Assembly: GCA_002684575.1 (NCBI GenBank)
Contig: NYVP01000179.1
Span: forward strand, 1-5,660
Source: Verrucomicrobiales bacterium
Lineage (GTDB): Bacteria > Verrucomicrobiota > Verrucomicrobiia > Verrucomicrobiales > DEV007
Direction of reading: 5' to 3'
Length of the DNA stretch: 5,660 nt
The notes beneath the pieces were generated by a model. That model made no database searches. It saw only the letters and a program-made list of their open reading frames with translations, and was not told the DNA's origin. This document shows, one piece after another, positions 5,274 through 5,660 of this stretch. The position numbers were made by a program, and so were the translations under genes. Position 1 is the first letter of the stretch. Each line of letters opens with the position of its first letter.

Positions 5274-5660
5274 ATGACTTCACTCAATGATCTAATTAAG
5301 GATTCCCGGAAAATTGAAATCAGAGCAAAGGGATTAGTTGATGATAATCTCAGCGGTGAATACAAAACCGCATTCAAAGGGAGAGGAATAGATTTTCATG
5401 ACCTTAGAGAATACCTTCATGGAGATGAAGTGCGCTCCATCGATTGGAACACCACTGCAAGGACTGGTGATCCTTACGTGAAACAATTTGTTGAACAGAG
5501 AGAGTTGTCAATTTACCTAGCAGTCGACATCACTAAATCGATCAACTATGGAAGTATTAACAACAGCCGCCATCATTTAGCCGCATTAATATCAACCGTA
5601 CTATCTTTAAGCGCCGCAAGTAACGGCGATCGTGTGGGTTTCATTTTTTTCAGTAATAAA
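5274..5660 (+). CDS. DUF58 domain protein, N-terminal part
   Basis: The reading frame opens with ATG at 5274, one base after the moxR stop codon, and stays open for 129 codons to the window edge, so the C-terminus is missing. The DUF58 hallmark is plain: FKGRGIDFHDLREY (34-47), then GDEVRSIDWNTTARTG (50-65), then a PYVKQF block. A VWA-like region follows, with the strand LSIYLAVDITKSI. Here the metal-site motif is D85-x-T87-x-S89, where the usual form is DxSxS. DUF58 proteins are commonly encoded just after moxR and before BatA/BatB-type VWA proteins. They are thought to act with MoxR, but their biochemical role is not established. Translational coupling with moxR is likely, since there is no separate ribosome binding site. 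Confidence 0.92.
   Translation, partial: MTSLNDLIKDSRKIEIRAKGLVDDNLSGEYKTAFKGRGIDFHDLREYLHGDEVRSIDWNTTARTGDPYVKQFVEQRELSIYLAVDITKSINYGSINNSRHHLAALISTVLSLSAASNGDRVGFIFFSNK

Overview
The window is AT-rich bacterial chromosomal DNA of mostly ordinary, tightly packed genes. I see no mobile element, CRISPR array, rRNA or tRNA. Most start codons lack a recognisable Shine-Dalgarno sequence and are preceded by A/T-rich stretches, as in Bacteroidota and many Verrucomicrobiota. The family content fits a marine-type AT-rich member of the Verrucomicrobiota/PVC group: a ThiH with a long C-terminal insert, a two-TM protein with a PH-like tail, and a conserved small protein next to acpP. That placement is inferred from remembered family features and is tentative.

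Left part, minus strand (1-1527). A two-TM protein of unknown function (586-1527) is followed, in its reading direction, by acpP (199-438), which encodes acyl carrier protein and has its own good promoter at 472-500. After acpP comes the first 39 codons of another gene (119 down to 1), which runs off the window edge. The two-TM protein holds four copies of an F-(8-10)-W motif in its middle loop.

Right part, plus strand (1555-5660). Starting only 27 bp from the divergent unknown gene are thiH (tyrosine lyase) and thiS (sulfur carrier), two parts of the thiazole branch of thiamine synthesis. They feed ThiG, which is not in the window. A polytopic AI-2E-family (UPF0118) membrane protein follows. 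After it come a MoxR AAA+ ATPase and the start of a DUF58 protein, the usual opening of a MoxR/DUF58/VWA (Bat-like) cluster. That cluster presumably continues past the right edge.

The main points for a second look are the internal repeats of the unknown membrane protein, the ThiH C-terminal insert and likely TTG start, the apparent lack of Shine-Dalgarno sequences, and a Thr-for-Ser change in the DUF58 metal-site motif. I found no convincing undescribed multi-gene system.
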